The notes beneath the pieces were generated by a model. That model made no database searches. It had not been told where the DNA came from and saw only the letters and a list, made by a program, of their open reading frames with translations. A stretch of 64,000 bases of DNA from Virgibacillus natechei (GTDB lineage: Bacteria > Bacillota > Bacilli > Bacillales > Amphibacillaceae). Each line of letters opens with the position of its first letter. Positions within the stretch are counted from its first letter, which is position 1. Below, in pieces: positions 52,480 to 61,169 of the stretch. The DNA lies in assembly GCF_026013645.1 (NCBI RefSeq), contig NZ_CP110224.1, positions 992,001-1,056,000 on the forward strand, in the 5' to 3' direction. The translations under genes and the position numbers were made by a program.

Positions 52480-52773
52480 GTGGTTAGTTGTTTGATTTTG
52501 TATCACTCTACAATTACAAACTTAACAAAACGCAAAATACTCCGCGCTATATTTCATCTAGAAGAATTTGAATTACATACTATGGATAATACTACGGTCA
52601 TTATTTATGTATGGAATATAAACAAGGAAGCGTTTTTAGAAGCAGTTGTTAACTTAGAAACAACTGATATAGAACTCGGTTATGGCTTTGGAAACCGGAA
52701 AATGAATGCAAGAATAGATGCAGAGGAATTAGTAGAGAACCATTTAGCACAGGTTAACGGTCAGGTCGACTAA
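52480..52773 (+). CDS. hypothetical protein, 97 residues
   Basis: I do not recognise this family. The protein starts at GTG 52480, six bases after GAGGAGG. It has a short alternating pattern, VSCLILYHSTITNLTKRKIL then FELHTMDNTTVIIYVWNINK, and a C-terminal acidic helix DAEELVENHLAQVNGQVD. It has no signal, membrane segment or obvious metal motif. It lies between the divergently oriented XRE regulator and a repeat region and seems to be transcribed alone. The strong ribosome site and ordered secondary-structure pattern support a real gene. Confidence 0.6.
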   Translation: MVSCLILYHSTITNLTKRKILRAIFHLEEFELHTMDNTTVIIYVWNINKEAFLEAVVNLETTDIELGYGFGNRKMNARIDAEELVENHLAQVNGQVD

Positions 52774-52779
52774 ATAAGC

Positions 52780-52995
52780 ACGTCCTGGGACTGCGCGTAA
52801 ATGCTCGCCCCATCGAAGCCCATTGGGACTGCGCGTGAATGCTCGTCCCACCGAAAAGAATTATAGTTTTTGACACAAGTTCCTATAGCATGCGACGTAA
52901 GAGCCAGGTTGATTTCCGCTGTGTACAGTCGCACACCGTAGGGCACGGCTTCAGCCTCCTTGCCCTAGTGTGAAATCATGTGGAGATCAATAATT
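52780..52995. repeat. partial copy D of the GC-rich intergenic element
   Basis: Two tandem copies of GGGACTGCGCGTRAATGCTC followed by GYCCCAYCGAA (52789-52855), then GCGACGTAAGAGCCAGGTTGATTTCCGC, GTAGGGCACGGC and CCTCCTTGCCC. These match copy C (29930-30115) in reverse orientation and pieces of copies A and B. No gene is seen. Confidence 0.7.
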
Positions 52996-53000
52996 TGATA

Positions 53001-53885
53001 TCAGGTTTTGATGTCTCGTAATGCATCGCGTAAATAAGGATAGGAAAATTGATAGCCTTTATTCTGGGCTTTTTTTGGTAAAACATATTGGCCTTTGGTA
53101 ATTAATTGGCTCATTTCTCCTAACGTTAACCGAATAAAAGGGGACGGTGTTGGAAACCAATACGGGCGCTTTAGTACATCAGATAATAGTTTAGTGAAGT
53201 CTTTATTTCTTCTTGGGTTGGGTGCCGTAACATTAACGGGGCCTTCTATATTGTTAAATAAACAAAACTGAAGAATACCTACAACGTCTTCAATATGAAC
53301 CCATGTAATCCATTGCTCTCCATCCCCAATTTTGCCACCGACAAACATTTTCACTGGCAGACTCATATACTGCAGCGCGCCTTTCTCGCCCAAAATGACG
53401 CCAAATCGTGCATAAACGGTTCGAATCCCCATTTCTTCCACCTGTTGTGCAGCTTGTTCCCATTCCGTAGCAACCTCTGCTAGAAAGTCATCACCTGGTT
53501 GAGTGGTTGCTTCTGTAAAGATTTGTTCGTCAGACATTCCATAAAACCCTACTGCAGATCCACTTATAAATACTTCAGGCTTTTTATCTAACTTACTTAT
53601 GATGTCGATGACTTTTTGTGTTATTTTTAATCTGCTATTTATGATGGATTCTTTTTTCTTATCGGTCCAATAACCGAAAAGTGATTCACCCGCAAGATTG
53701 ATGACGCCATGTATCAGTGGAAGTTTTTCAACTGGATAATCATAGCTAATAAAGGTAGTTCTATCGCTGATTGAGTAATTCTCAGGAAATCTAGTGAGTA
53801 CATAACAATGGTGATCTTTCTCATGTAATGCTGCTGTAAGGTTTCTGCCGACAAAGCCTGTTCCGCCAGTTACTAATATATTCAA
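53001..53885 (-). CDS. yfhF: TIGR01777/SDR39U1 NAD(P)-dependent epimerase-like protein YfhF
   Basis: A 294-residue extended short-chain dehydrogenase-like protein. The nucleotide fold is ILVTGGTGFVGRNLTAAL at the start; VINLAGESLFGYWTDKKKE (about residues 65-83) and FISGSAVGFYGMSDEQIFTE (about 110-130) are the TIGR01777 family marks; the end contains TPSPFIRLTLGEMSQLITKG. TTG 53885 is the start because GAGGAGG lies seven bases upstream; the frame opens at 53918. It is divergent from recX, as in the B. subtilis yfhF-recX arrangement. Its substrate is unknown. Confidence 0.9.
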   Translation of the reverse strand: MNILVTGGTGFVGRNLTAALHEKDHHCYVLTRFPENYSISDRTTFISYDYPVEKLPLIHGVINLAGESLFGYWTDKKKESIINSRLKITQKVIDIISKLDKKPEVFISGSAVGFYGMSDEQIFTEATTQPGDDFLAEVATEWEQAAQQVEEMGIRTVYARFGVILGEKGALQYMSLPVKMFVGGKIGDGEQWITWVHIEDVVGILQFCLFNNIEGPVNVTAPNPRRNKDFTKLLSDVLKRPYWFPTPSPFIRLTLGEMSQLITKGQYVLPKKAQNKGYQFSYPYLRDALRDIKT

Positions 53886-54011
53886 TGTATAAACCTCCTC
53901 TAATAATAGTATATGCAATTGTGATCATTTTTACGGTGTTTTTGCATGAAATCTTTTAAACAGGCACTTTTTATTCGTATTTGTTATTATAAATGAAAGG
54001 GGGGGCTATCG

Positions 54012-54827
54012 TTGAATAAAAAAATAACTCGCATTACCACACAAAAGAAAAGCAAAGATCGATATAATATTTTTTTGAATGAAGGCCAGGATGAAAGATT
54101 TGGCTTTAGTGTGGATGAAGCTATTTTAATAGAGTTCAACCTTCGAAAAGATCTTGTATTAGATGACGCTACGATTAATGAACTTATCGAAAAAGATACA
54201 GTACATAAATCATATACCCAAGCTATCAACTTTTTAAGCTACCGAATGAGAACAAAAAAAGAAATCCACGATTATTTAGTTAAAAAAGAGGTGGATCCAG
54301 AACATATTACGCAGATCATGGAAAAACTGAATGAAGAAAAATTAGTTGATGATAAGCAATTTGCCGAGATGTTTTTGCGAAATAGAATAAACACTTCGAC
54401 AAAAGGGCCTATGCTCATCAAAAAGGAAATGATTGAGAAAGGTGTCTCAGCCGATTTAGCTAGTCAGGCAGTTGATCAGTATCCGTATGAATCGCAATTC
54501 GAAAATGTATCCATTTGGATAAACAAGAAATTGAATGCAGGTAAAAAAGATTCTTTTCGTAAGCAGATTCAACAGCTACAAGCTACACTGATGCAAAAAG
54601 GATTTACCCAGGATGTTATTAAAGATGCTCTGTCCGAAATAAATGAAGAAAAAGATGAAGACGCAGAATGGGAGTCCGTCGTTTATCAAGGTGAAAAACT
54701 TGTACGAAAGCATCAGCAGAAGGTAACGGGATATAAACTACGAAATAAAGTGAAAGAAGGTTTATTTCGAAAGGGATTTTCAATGGAAATGATTAATCAG
54801 TTTTTGGACGAACAGGTAGAGGAATGA
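54012..54827 (+). CDS. recX: recombination regulator RecX
   Basis: A 271-residue protein that modulates RecA filaments. It has the RecX three-helix repeats: AINFLSYRMRTKKEIHDYL, KLVDDKQFAEMFLRNRINT, KGPMLIKKEMIEKGVSADLA, QLQATLMQKGFTQDVIKDAL and RNKVKEGLFRKGFSMEMINQF, consistent with the long RecX form of Bacilli (about 265). The start is TTG 54012, with a GGGGGGG-rich ribosome site. Its neighbour yfhF is divergent and yfhH follows, matching B. subtilis yfhF-recX(yfhG)-yfhH. Confidence 0.93.
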   Translation: MNKKITRITTQKKSKDRYNIFLNEGQDERFGFSVDEAILIEFNLRKDLVLDDATINELIEKDTVHKSYTQAINFLSYRMRTKKEIHDYLVKKEVDPEHITQIMEKLNEEKLVDDKQFAEMFLRNRINTSTKGPMLIKKEMIEKGVSADLASQAVDQYPYESQFENVSIWINKKLNAGKKDSFRKQIQQLQATLMQKGFTQDVIKDALSEINEEKDEDAEWESVVYQGEKLVRKHQQKVTGYKLRNKVKEGLFRKGFSMEMINQFLDEQVEE

Positions 54828-54934
54828 GGTCAATTATCAGAATGCAGTTCATCCAAGCCATTACGTAATGGAATAACATACATATTTCCAATGTCTAAAA
54901 CAATTGGTAAAATAGGCTAGAAGGGGGATAAAAA

Positions 54935-55270
54935 ATGAATTATCGATATAGTGATTACTCAATTGAGCAATTACGCGTAGAAGCTAGAAACTTTAAGGAG
55001 AAAGCAATGAAAGCAGAACAACTAGGTAACGTATCAGAGGTAGCAGTGAATGAACGAAAAATGCAAGTTGCTTTAGCATATACGATCAATCCAGAAGACT
55101 TTTATGCCACTGGAGTATATCAATTAAATAACGATCCTGGGCATAAATTCAAAATTAATTATATAAACGGTGTGTTTGCATGGGGACATCGGGTTAATTT
55201 GTTAAATGAAGCGTATGAAAAAGAAGAAGCTTTACCCATTTCCTTACTAGGTGATGAGATCTCTGAGTAA
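54935..55270 (+). CDS. yfhH: DUF1811 family protein YfhH
   Basis: A 111-residue protein of the YfhH/DUF1811 family. It begins YRYSDYSIEQLRVEARNFKE with the family-typical charged helix, followed by NERKMQVALAYTINPEDF and a small beta domain GHKFKINYINGVFAWGHRVN at the C terminus. The function is not known; B. subtilis YfhH has a SH3-like C-terminal domain in its structure, as I recall. AAGGGGG precedes ATG. It follows recX by about 107 bases, the conserved order. Confidence 0.88.
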   Translation: MNYRYSDYSIEQLRVEARNFKEKAMKAEQLGNVSEVAVNERKMQVALAYTINPEDFYATGVYQLNNDPGHKFKINYINGVFAWGHRVNLLNEAYEKEEALPISLLGDEISE

Positions 55271-55308
55271 TAATAACAGCAAGTGCAAATGCACTTGCTG
55301 TTATTATT
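55268..55308. terminator. long palindromic terminator between yfhH and yfhP
   Basis: AATAATAACAGCAAGTGCA and TGCACTTGCTGTTATTATT form a perfect stem of about 19 bp; it includes the yfhH stop region and can stop both convergent genes. Confidence 0.85.
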
Positions 55309-55331
55309 GGTACACTGATTGAAGTTTCACT

Positions 55332-56318
55332 TTATACTGGGCTATCTCTCATATATAATTTACTTTGCAGTTTTTGTTCAGAAAAGATCCATCCCGTATA
55401 GGAGCTCATTATCCGCATGTTATCATCAATTTGTACGACTGCAACAAATGGATAACGGCTATCAGATCGGTAACGTAAGTCAATAAATCGAATTTCTGTA
55501 AAATCATCAAAATCGTTTATTTCCCATCGATAGACAGGGGAAAATGTTAGGAATGCAGCAGCGTTCTTATCTTTTTTTGCTAATCCCATCATGTCTGAAT
55601 GAGGCATTGGTACTTTTTTAAATTCATCAACGATTTCAATATGACCATTTTCAACTGTAGCAACATAATAGGTCGTGTCTGTTGTAATGGCGACACGCCA
55701 GTAATTATGCTTTATTGTTGGTGAAGTATCAATCTGTTCGATGTTTGGAAGGTAATCTTTAATTTTTTTGACAATTTCTCTTTTATCCATATATCGCTTG
55801 ATATAATACAGCACAAGGACGCTATACATAATCACCCATGTATAAACAGGGTTTGCTCCGAGGATCCATGCACCTATACCTGCTATATGCAATATGAAAA
55901 TATAGGGATCAAATGTGTTGATAAATCCATATGCGACCCATCTATGGGTGAATGGTCGATAGGCTTGAGTTCCATATGCATTAAAAATATCTACAAAAAC
56001 ATGTATAATAACTGCTAAGAACGTCCATAGCCATAGATGGAGAAAGTCTACCTGTGGGACGAACATATAAATTATTCCAGAAACTAATAACCCCCAAATT
56101 ATAACTGCGGGGATCGAATGGGATGCTCCACGGTGGTGACGAATATAAGTAGCGTTGTTTTTTAATTTAAAAACGGTATCGAAGTCCGGCGCGTGGGAAC
56201 CTATGATTGTTCCAGTTAAAACGGCCGCGAATAATGTAGGGTTAGCTTGCACAACCGGATCTAGTGTTGCCAGTCCCCCTAGTGCAACTCCCATTACAAT
56301 GTGGGTTCCAGTATCCAT
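55332..56318 (-). CDS. yfhP: YfhP-like membrane metal-dependent hydrolase (YdjM/DUF457 type)
   Basis: A 328-residue membrane protein with an N-terminal YdjM-type domain. Conserved motifs are DTGTHIVMGVALGGLATLD, TIIGSHAPDFDTVF (metal ligands), RHHRGASHSIPAVIIW and IHVFVDIFNAYGTQAYRPFT, with histidines and aspartates that probably bind a metal. About five helices lie in the first 190 residues, followed by a soluble C-terminal domain of about 140 residues. Length agrees with B. subtilis YfhP (about 327). ATG 56318 is chosen; AAGGAG lies 12 bases upstream, a long spacing. It is divergent from mutY, as in B. subtilis. YfhP has been described as a negative regulator in the yfh region; I am not certain of that. 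Confidence 0.88.
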   Translation of the reverse strand: MDTGTHIVMGVALGGLATLDPVVQANPTLFAAVLTGTIIGSHAPDFDTVFKLKNNATYIRHHRGASHSIPAVIIWGLLVSGIIYMFVPQVDFLHLWLWTFLAVIIHVFVDIFNAYGTQAYRPFTHRWVAYGFINTFDPYIFILHIAGIGAWILGANPVYTWVIMYSVLVLYYIKRYMDKREIVKKIKDYLPNIEQIDTSPTIKHNYWRVAITTDTTYYVATVENGHIEIVDEFKKVPMPHSDMMGLAKKDKNAAAFLTFSPVYRWEINDFDDFTEIRFIDLRYRSDSRYPFVAVVQIDDNMRIMSSYTGWIFSEQKLQSKLYMRDSPV

Positions 56319-56452
56319 AATATTTAGATTCTCCTTGGATCTTTCAAAGTTTCGATTCATTTTTACTTTTTAAGTTGAGAACATTCTATGGTGTTCCATA
56401 TATTTCAACGTTCATTACATTGAGGTTATTGTACCATAAAGGAAGTGCTTTT

Positions 56453-57526
56453 ATGACATATAAAAACTTACAAAATTTTAACAAGTTGGCTTTTCAACAG
56501 AGATTACTTGATTGGTATCAAGCAAATAAACGTGACTTACCTTGGCGTAAGGATCAAAATCCTTATAAAGTCTGGGTATCCGAAATAATGCTACAGCAAA
56601 CAAAGGTAGATACGGTTATTCCATATTTTTATCGGTTTATTGAAAAGTTCCCTACTGTCTATAAACTCGCTGATGCTGAACCAGAGGATGTCCTCAAGGC
56701 ATGGGAAGGTCTAGGTTATTATTCCCGTGCAAGAAACTTACAAAACGCTGTGCGGGAAGTCGTCGCCACATACGGTGGTGAAATTCCATCAGATCCAGCC
56801 GAGCTTGGATCATTAAAAGGAGTTGGCCCATATACGAAAGGAGCAATTCTTTCCATCGCCTTTGATCAAGCTGAACCGGCAGTAGATGGGAATGTGATGC
56901 GTGTGCTTTCTCGTATTTTGAAGATAGAGGAAGATATAGCAAAAGCACGAACAAAGAAATTGTTTGAGTCGTATGTTCGTGAACTGATATCCGAACAAGA
57001 TCCGTCCTCATTCAACCAGGCGGTCATGGAACTAGGTGCATTAATTTGTACACCTAAATCACCAGCATGCCCGCGATGTCCAGTTCGAGAACATTGCCTT
57101 GCTTTTTCTGAAGGAATAGAGCAGGAGCTTCCAATCAAAACGAAAGCGAAGAAGCAAAAAACAATACCTTACGTTACACTACTAATCAAAAATGAAAAAA
57201 GTGAGTATATAATAGAAAAACGGGCAAATAAAGGGCTGTTGGCAGATCTATGGCAATTTCCAATGGTACCGATAAATGAAATAGGATGGGATCATTTGGA
57301 AAACTGGATTTATAATGAATATGGGTTAGACATTAAAATTTCCGAAAAAAAAGGAGAATTAAAGCATACGTTTTCCCACTTGATATGGGAATTGGAAATT
57401 TATACTGCAATGACTTCCCATCAACAAACAGATGATGAGCGTTTATGTTTTGTTGAACCAGAAGGCTTACAGGCATATCCTTTTCCAGTATCTCATCAAA
57501 AAATGATGCAATATATAGAAGAATGA
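56453..57526 (+). CDS. mutY: A/G-specific adenine DNA glycosylase MutY
   Basis: A 357-residue base-excision enzyme that removes adenine mispaired with 8-oxoguanine. The N-terminal catalytic domain shows LPWRKDQNPYKVWVSEIMLQ, VIPYFYRFIEKFP, EGLGYYSRARNLQNAV, the helix-hairpin-helix LKGVGPYTKGAILSIAF with the catalytic aspartate in AVDGNVMRVLSR, and the iron-sulfur cluster cysteines Cx6Cx2Cx5C in CTPKSPACPRCPVREHC. The C-terminal NUDIX-like domain (about residues 225-357) recognises 8-oxoG. ATG 56453 is used, AAAGGAAG being nine bases upstream. It is divergent from yfhP and precedes sspE. Confidence 0.95.
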   Translation: MTYKNLQNFNKLAFQQRLLDWYQANKRDLPWRKDQNPYKVWVSEIMLQQTKVDTVIPYFYRFIEKFPTVYKLADAEPEDVLKAWEGLGYYSRARNLQNAVREVVATYGGEIPSDPAELGSLKGVGPYTKGAILSIAFDQAEPAVDGNVMRVLSRILKIEEDIAKARTKKLFESYVRELISEQDPSSFNQAVMELGALICTPKSPACPRCPVREHCLAFSEGIEQELPIKTKAKKQKTIPYVTLLIKNEKSEYIIEKRANKGLLADLWQFPMVPINEIGWDHLENWIYNEYGLDIKISEKKGELKHTFSHLIWELEIYTAMTSHQQTDDERLCFVEPEGLQAYPFPVSHQKMMQYIEE

Positions 57527-57629
57527 TCGTTACCACAGACAGGTCGACAAAAAAGACTTTCCTTTGCTTTTATTATGCATAATAAGTTACTGATTATCCA
57601 CCAAGGTATATTTTCCATGAAAATTTTAC

Positions 57630-57658
57630 GAATAACAACCAATAAAATGGACAAATTA
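57630..57658 (+). promoter_or_regulatory. sspE: possible sigma-G promoter of sspE
   Basis: GAATA (57630-57634), a 17-base spacer and CAAATTA (57652-57658) resemble the forespore sigma-G elements (GNATA / CATNNTA) and lie about 20 bases before the sspE start. It would fit late forespore expression. The match is only moderate. Confidence 0.45.
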
Positions 57659-57678
57659 GTATTGCGGAGGTGATACTG

Positions 57679-57849
57679 ATGGCTAAAAAACCTAACAAAA
57701 CAGCTGCAAAAACCGATGTACAAGAAGTGAAACAACAAAACAAAAAAGCAGCTCAAGGGCAAGGTCAATACGGTACTGAATTTGCATCTGAAACGAATGC
57801 ACAAGAAGTTAAGAAACAAAATCAGCAATCTCAGCAAAGAAAGAAATAA
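57679..57849 (+). CDS. sspE: gamma-type small acid-soluble spore protein SspE
   Basis: A 56-residue spore protein missed by length cut-offs. It is Gln/Lys/Ala/Asn-rich with two related repeats: QEVKQQNKKAAQGQGQYGTE and the second FASETNAQEVKKQNQQSQQR. The FASET site matches the gamma-SASP cleavage site of the germination protease (TEFASET). It does not bind DNA but serves as an amino-acid store for germination. AGGTGATA with GGAGG lies 12-13 bases upstream of ATG. mutY-sspE order matches B. subtilis. A good terminator follows. Confidence 0.95.
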   Translation: MAKKPNKTAAKTDVQEVKQQNKKAAQGQGQYGTEFASETNAQEVKKQNQQSQQRKK

Positions 57850-57870
57850 ACACTTTCCCCATATAATACA

Positions 57871-57906
57871 AAAAGAGCTTCCTTTCTTCCAGGAAGCTCT
57901 TTTTTA
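57871..57906 (+). terminator. terminator after sspE
   Basis: AAAAGAGCTTCCT and AGGAAGCTCTTTT pair around TTCTTCC and are followed by a T run. Confidence 0.9.
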
Positions 57907-57928
57907 TTGGATAAAGAACTTATAGAGG

Positions 57929-57962
57929 TTATTCCAAAAGTCCGGTAAAAATGACACGTCGA
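57929..57962. mobile_element. left-end fragment of the 5-bp-TSD MITE-like element
   Basis: GAGGTTATTCCAAAAG followed by TCCGGTAAAAATGACACGTC matches the left ends of the elements at 27049 and 39493; the right end is missing. It joins directly to copy B of the GC-rich element. Confidence 0.65.
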
Positions 57963-57978
57963 GTTGGTTTGTTTCTCG

Positions 57979-58535
57979 CGTGGAAAATAAGGTTGTTTTC
58001 TAAGGATTGTTTTTGACACAAAATCTATAAAAGACGAAGTAATTACTGTTTGCTATAAACGCCGTTCGGGATCGCTCCGGGCGGATGCTTTCCGCGGGCA
58101 CGGCCTCAGACTCCTCGAGAAAACCACTCTGCGGGGTCTTCGGACTCGTGCTATTCCCGCAGGAGTCACCGCCCTTCGCTCACCCGAACTGGTGAGGTGG
58201 TCCGATGTTTTGAATATTGGTTACTAATGCAAATTAGCTGCAGTAACCGGAATACTAGCGTAGGAAATACATGGAGACTCCTGCGGGAGGAAAGGCATCG
58301 GTGAGACCCCACAGTGCGCTAAATGATGATGGCCAACTAAAACCGCCCTTTGCGGGCAACGTCGGCATACCCCTTGCCGGGGCAAGGGGGGCTCACCAGC
58401 CGCCCGCGGAAAGCGGAATGTATTTCCGTAGCGAATTCCTGCTCTCAACCAACGTTTGCAAAAGAAATTTCACTACGTCGTCTTTTATATCAACTACGAC
58501 GATTTAAAAGAGACAATTGTTTTCGGTGGGACGAG
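57979..58535. repeat. GC-rich inverted-repeat intergenic element, long copy B
   Basis: About 560 bases homologous to copy A (11250-11803). The order is left end (GTTGTTTTCTAAGGATTGTT), GCGGATGCTTTCCGCGGGCA (58081 onward), CCCGCAGGAGTCACCGCCC, CGCTCACCCGAACTGGTGAG, then the inverted ACTCCTGCGGGAGGAAAGGC (58275), a GCCGAC-type insert with TTTGCGGGCAACGTCGGCAT, GCTCACCAGCCGCCCGCGGA and the right end GTCGTCTTTTATATCAACTA. It has no credible gene; several small frames in it are shadows of the repeats. Confidence 0.75.
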
Positions 58536-58681
58536 TAAGTGCAGTCCCAATACTTACGAAAAGAGCCAAAAAGAAGAACCTAGGGCGTCTTTGAGTTCAT
58601 AATACTTTATATTTCATAATGTTACTATTATAATGAATGAAGGATGAAAACGGAAATAATTTGGATAGGAAGGAAGATAGG

Positions 58682-59209
58682 ATGATTGCTCCGAGACCGG
58701 GTTCTAAGATGCAAATTCAAAGTTATAAACACAATGGACGACTTCATCGGGTTTGGGAAAACAGTCTCGTGTTAAAAGGAACGGAAAAAATCGTTATCGG
58801 AGCTAATGATAAAACAAAGGTGACGGAAAGCGACGGTAGAACCTGGGTAACGAGAGAACCAGCGATTTGTTATTTCCATGCTCATTATTGGTTCAATATT
58901 ATTGGGATGCTCCGGCAAGACGGCATTTATTATTATTGTAATATAAGCTCTCCATTTATTTATGATGAAGAAGCATTGAAATATATTGATTATGACTTAG
59001 ATGTTAAAGTTTACCCCGATATGACATATAAAGTATTAGATGAAGATGAGTATGACGAACATAAAGTACAAATGAATTATCCAAAAGTATTAGACCGTAT
59101 TTTGCATCATAATCTTGAAAATCTATTAATATGTATACGGCAGAGGAAGGGTCCTTTCTCGCCGGATTTTATTGATCAATGGTACGAGCGCTATTTAACG
59201 TACCGATAG
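58682..59209 (+). CDS. ygaC: YgaC (DUF402) nucleoside tri/diphosphatase-like protein
   Basis: A 175-residue protein of the DUF402/Ntdp family, which hydrolyses nucleoside tri- and diphosphates. It matches B. subtilis YgaC in order: [98 protein letters not shown] and [17 protein letters not shown]. Conserved acidic residues in [10 protein letters not shown] and LDEDEYDEH would bind the metal. ATG 58682 is the start, AAGGAAGATA upstream being the ribosome site; the frame opens at 58637. It heads the ygaC-ygaD-gsaB-bcp block. Confidence 0.93.
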   Translation: MIAPRPGSKMQIQSYKHNGRLHRVWENSLVLKGTEKIVIGANDKTKVTESDGRTWVTREPAICYFHAHYWFNIIGMLRQDGIYYYCNISSPFIYDEEALKYIDYDLDVKVYPDMTYKVLDEDEYDEHKVQMNYPKVLDRILHHNLENLLICIRQRKGPFSPDFIDQWYERYLTYR

Positions 59210-59284
59210 CTGTTAAAAGGATCCTTGTTACAGGTTGTAGCAAGGCTTTTCTATTCAATGATGATGATAGAGGTAGATTAATTT

Positions 59285-61042
59285 ATGAGTAGTATAAGAC
59301 AATTTATGAGTTTCGTAAAACCATATAAATGGAAAATTTTGTGGACCATACTAATTGGTGTTGTGAAATTTGGTATTCCACTATTAATGCCCTTGATTTT
59401 ACGGTATGTAATTGATGATATTATTGGTGCAGATGCAAGTGATGCTGCTAAGATATCTCAACTATTCTGGTTAATGGGAATAGCGTTCGTTGTTTTTCTG
59501 ATATTACGACCACCAGTAGAATATATTCGACAATACTTAGCACAATGGGTAGGTAACAAAATTCTATACGACATAAGGGATAGACTGTTTGACCATATTC
59601 AAAAATTAAGTTTAAAGTACTATTCTCAGACAAAAACCGGCGAAATTATTTCCCGGGTAATACATGATGTCGAACAATCGAAGAACTTTGTTATAACAGG
59701 ATTAATGAATATATGGCTGGATTTAGCTACCATCGCTATTGCTATTGTCATTATGTTGACGATGGATGTGCCTTTAACACTTGTTTCTATTATTTTATTT
59801 CCTTTATTTGGATTTGCGATCAAGTACTTCTACGGGAAGTTACGTCGTCTGACTCGGGAAAGGTCTCAAGCTCTCGCAGAGGTGCAGGGGCATCTACATG
59901 AACGAATACAAGGTGTACCTGTTACAAGAAGCTTTGCTTTAGAAGATTATGAACAGGGTCAATTTGATACGCGAAATGGTAATTTCCTTGATAAAGCATT
60001 GAAACACACCGACTGGAACGCTAAAACCTTCGCAGTTACAAATACGATTACAGATTTGGCACCATTACTTGTTATTACGTATGCAGGCTATCAGGTCATA
60101 ACTGGTAACTTGACAATGGGTACGATGGTTGCGTTTGTGGGTTATATGGAAAGGGTTTATAGTCCGCTACGACGGCTGATAAATTCATCAACCACCTTAG
60201 TTCAATCTATTGCATCGATCGATCGTGTATTTGAATTCTTTAATGAGAAATATGACGTTGTCGACAAAGATAATGCAAAAGAGCTCAAAAGAGTAGACGG
60301 TGCTGTAGAAATTGAAAATATTTCTTTCCGTTATGATGATGAAGAAGATGAAGTGTTGAAAAATGTTAATTTAAATGTGCAAAGAGGGGAAACTATTGCA
60401 TTTGTGGGAATGAGTGGTGGCGGAAAATCGACGCTTGTCAGTTTAATACCTCGTTTTTATGATGTCACAAGCGGTTCGATAAAAGTAGATGGTATTGATA
60501 TTCGTGATGTAAAGGCCCGCTCATTACGTAATAATATTGGGATGGTTTTACAAGATAACACATTGTTTAGTGAATCGGTTGCGATGAATATACGAATGGG
60601 TTCACCAAATGCAACAGATGAAGAAGTTGTAGATGCGGCAAAGGCAGCCAATGCGCATGAATTTATTGAGCATTTATCCTATGGCTATGATACATTAGTT
60701 GGGGAAAGAGGCGTGAAATTATCAGGAGGGCAAAAACAACGAATTGCCATCGCGCGTGTGTTCTTAAAAAATCCGCCAATCCTAATGTTCGATGAAGCAA
60801 CCTCAGCACTTGATCTGGAAAGTGAACAAACAATACAAGAAGCTGTCGAAAAGCTAGCTTCGGATCGCACGACATTTATCGTAGCACATCGACTGGCAAC
60901 CATTACACATGCCGACAGAATAGTTCTTATTGAAAATGGAGAGATCCAGGAAATCGGAACACATAAAGAATTAATGCGTATGAAAGGCAGTTATTACGAT
61001 TTATATCAAGTACAGCATTTAGATGACGGCACGATGACTTAA
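59285..61042 (+). CDS. ygaD: ABC transporter, ATP-binding and permease (YgaD)
   Basis: A 585-residue half-transporter exporter of the MsbA/LmrA type. Six helices occupy the first 320 residues (for example ILWTILIGVVKFGIPLLMPL and LWLMGIAFVVFLILRPPVEY), with YYSQTKTGEIISRVIHDVEQ typical of the domain. The ATPase has Walker A GMSGGGKSTLVSLIPRF (about residue 374), Q-loop NIGMVLQDNTLF, signature VKLSGGQKQRIAIAR and Walker B ILMFDEATSALDLESEQ. Length agrees with B. subtilis YgaD (about 580). It probably acts as a homodimer. Substrate unknown; lipid or drug export is a family possibility. Confidence 0.92.
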   Translation: MSSIRQFMSFVKPYKWKILWTILIGVVKFGIPLLMPLILRYVIDDIIGADASDAAKISQLFWLMGIAFVVFLILRPPVEYIRQYLAQWVGNKILYDIRDRLFDHIQKLSLKYYSQTKTGEIISRVIHDVEQSKNFVITGLMNIWLDLATIAIAIVIMLTMDVPLTLVSIILFPLFGFAIKYFYGKLRRLTRERSQALAEVQGHLHERIQGVPVTRSFALEDYEQGQFDTRNGNFLDKALKHTDWNAKTFAVTNTITDLAPLLVITYAGYQVITGNLTMGTMVAFVGYMERVYSPLRRLINSSTTLVQSIASIDRVFEFFNEKYDVVDKDNAKELKRVDGAVEIENISFRYDDEEDEVLKNVNLNVQRGETIAFVGMSGGGKSTLVSLIPRFYDVTSGSIKVDGIDIRDVKARSLRNNIGMVLQDNTLFSESVAMNIRMGSPNATDEEVVDAAKAANAHEFIEHLSYGYDTLVGERGVKLSGGQKQRIAIARVFLKNPPILMFDEATSALDLESEQTIQEAVEKLASDRTTFIVAHRLATITHADRIVLIENGEIQEIGTHKELMRMKGSYYDLYQVQHLDDGTMT

Positions 61043-61060
61043 AAAATATTATATGGTTGA

Positions 61061-61096
61061 TGAGCTCCTTCACATATAGTGTGAGGGAGCTTTATA
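61061..61096 (+). terminator. terminator after ygaD
   Basis: AGCTCCTTCACA and TGTGAGGGAGCT pair around a TATAG loop, followed by TTATATA. Confidence 0.8.
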
Positions 61097-61128
61097 TATG
61101 GTTTGGCGTGTGTTTCGCTCAAGCAAAA

Positions 61129-61161
61129 ATGAATACACCCCTAAATCGGAGAGTGTATTCA
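61129..61161 (-). terminator. terminator of the hemL gene
   Basis: GAATACAC and GTGTATTC form an 8-bp stem with a longer loop; on the minus strand it is followed by ATTTTTG, just after the hemL stop. Confidence 0.65.
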
Positions 61162-61169
61162 GTCAAAAT

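Noticed and set aside
53295..53483. Plus-strand frame inside yfhF
   Set aside because: It is antisense to conserved codons of the epimerase-like gene and shows no domain.
58224..58540. Several overlapping short frames on both strands in repeat copy B
   Set aside because: They are by-products of GC-rich inverted repeats with few stops; none has a ribosome site or recognisable domain.
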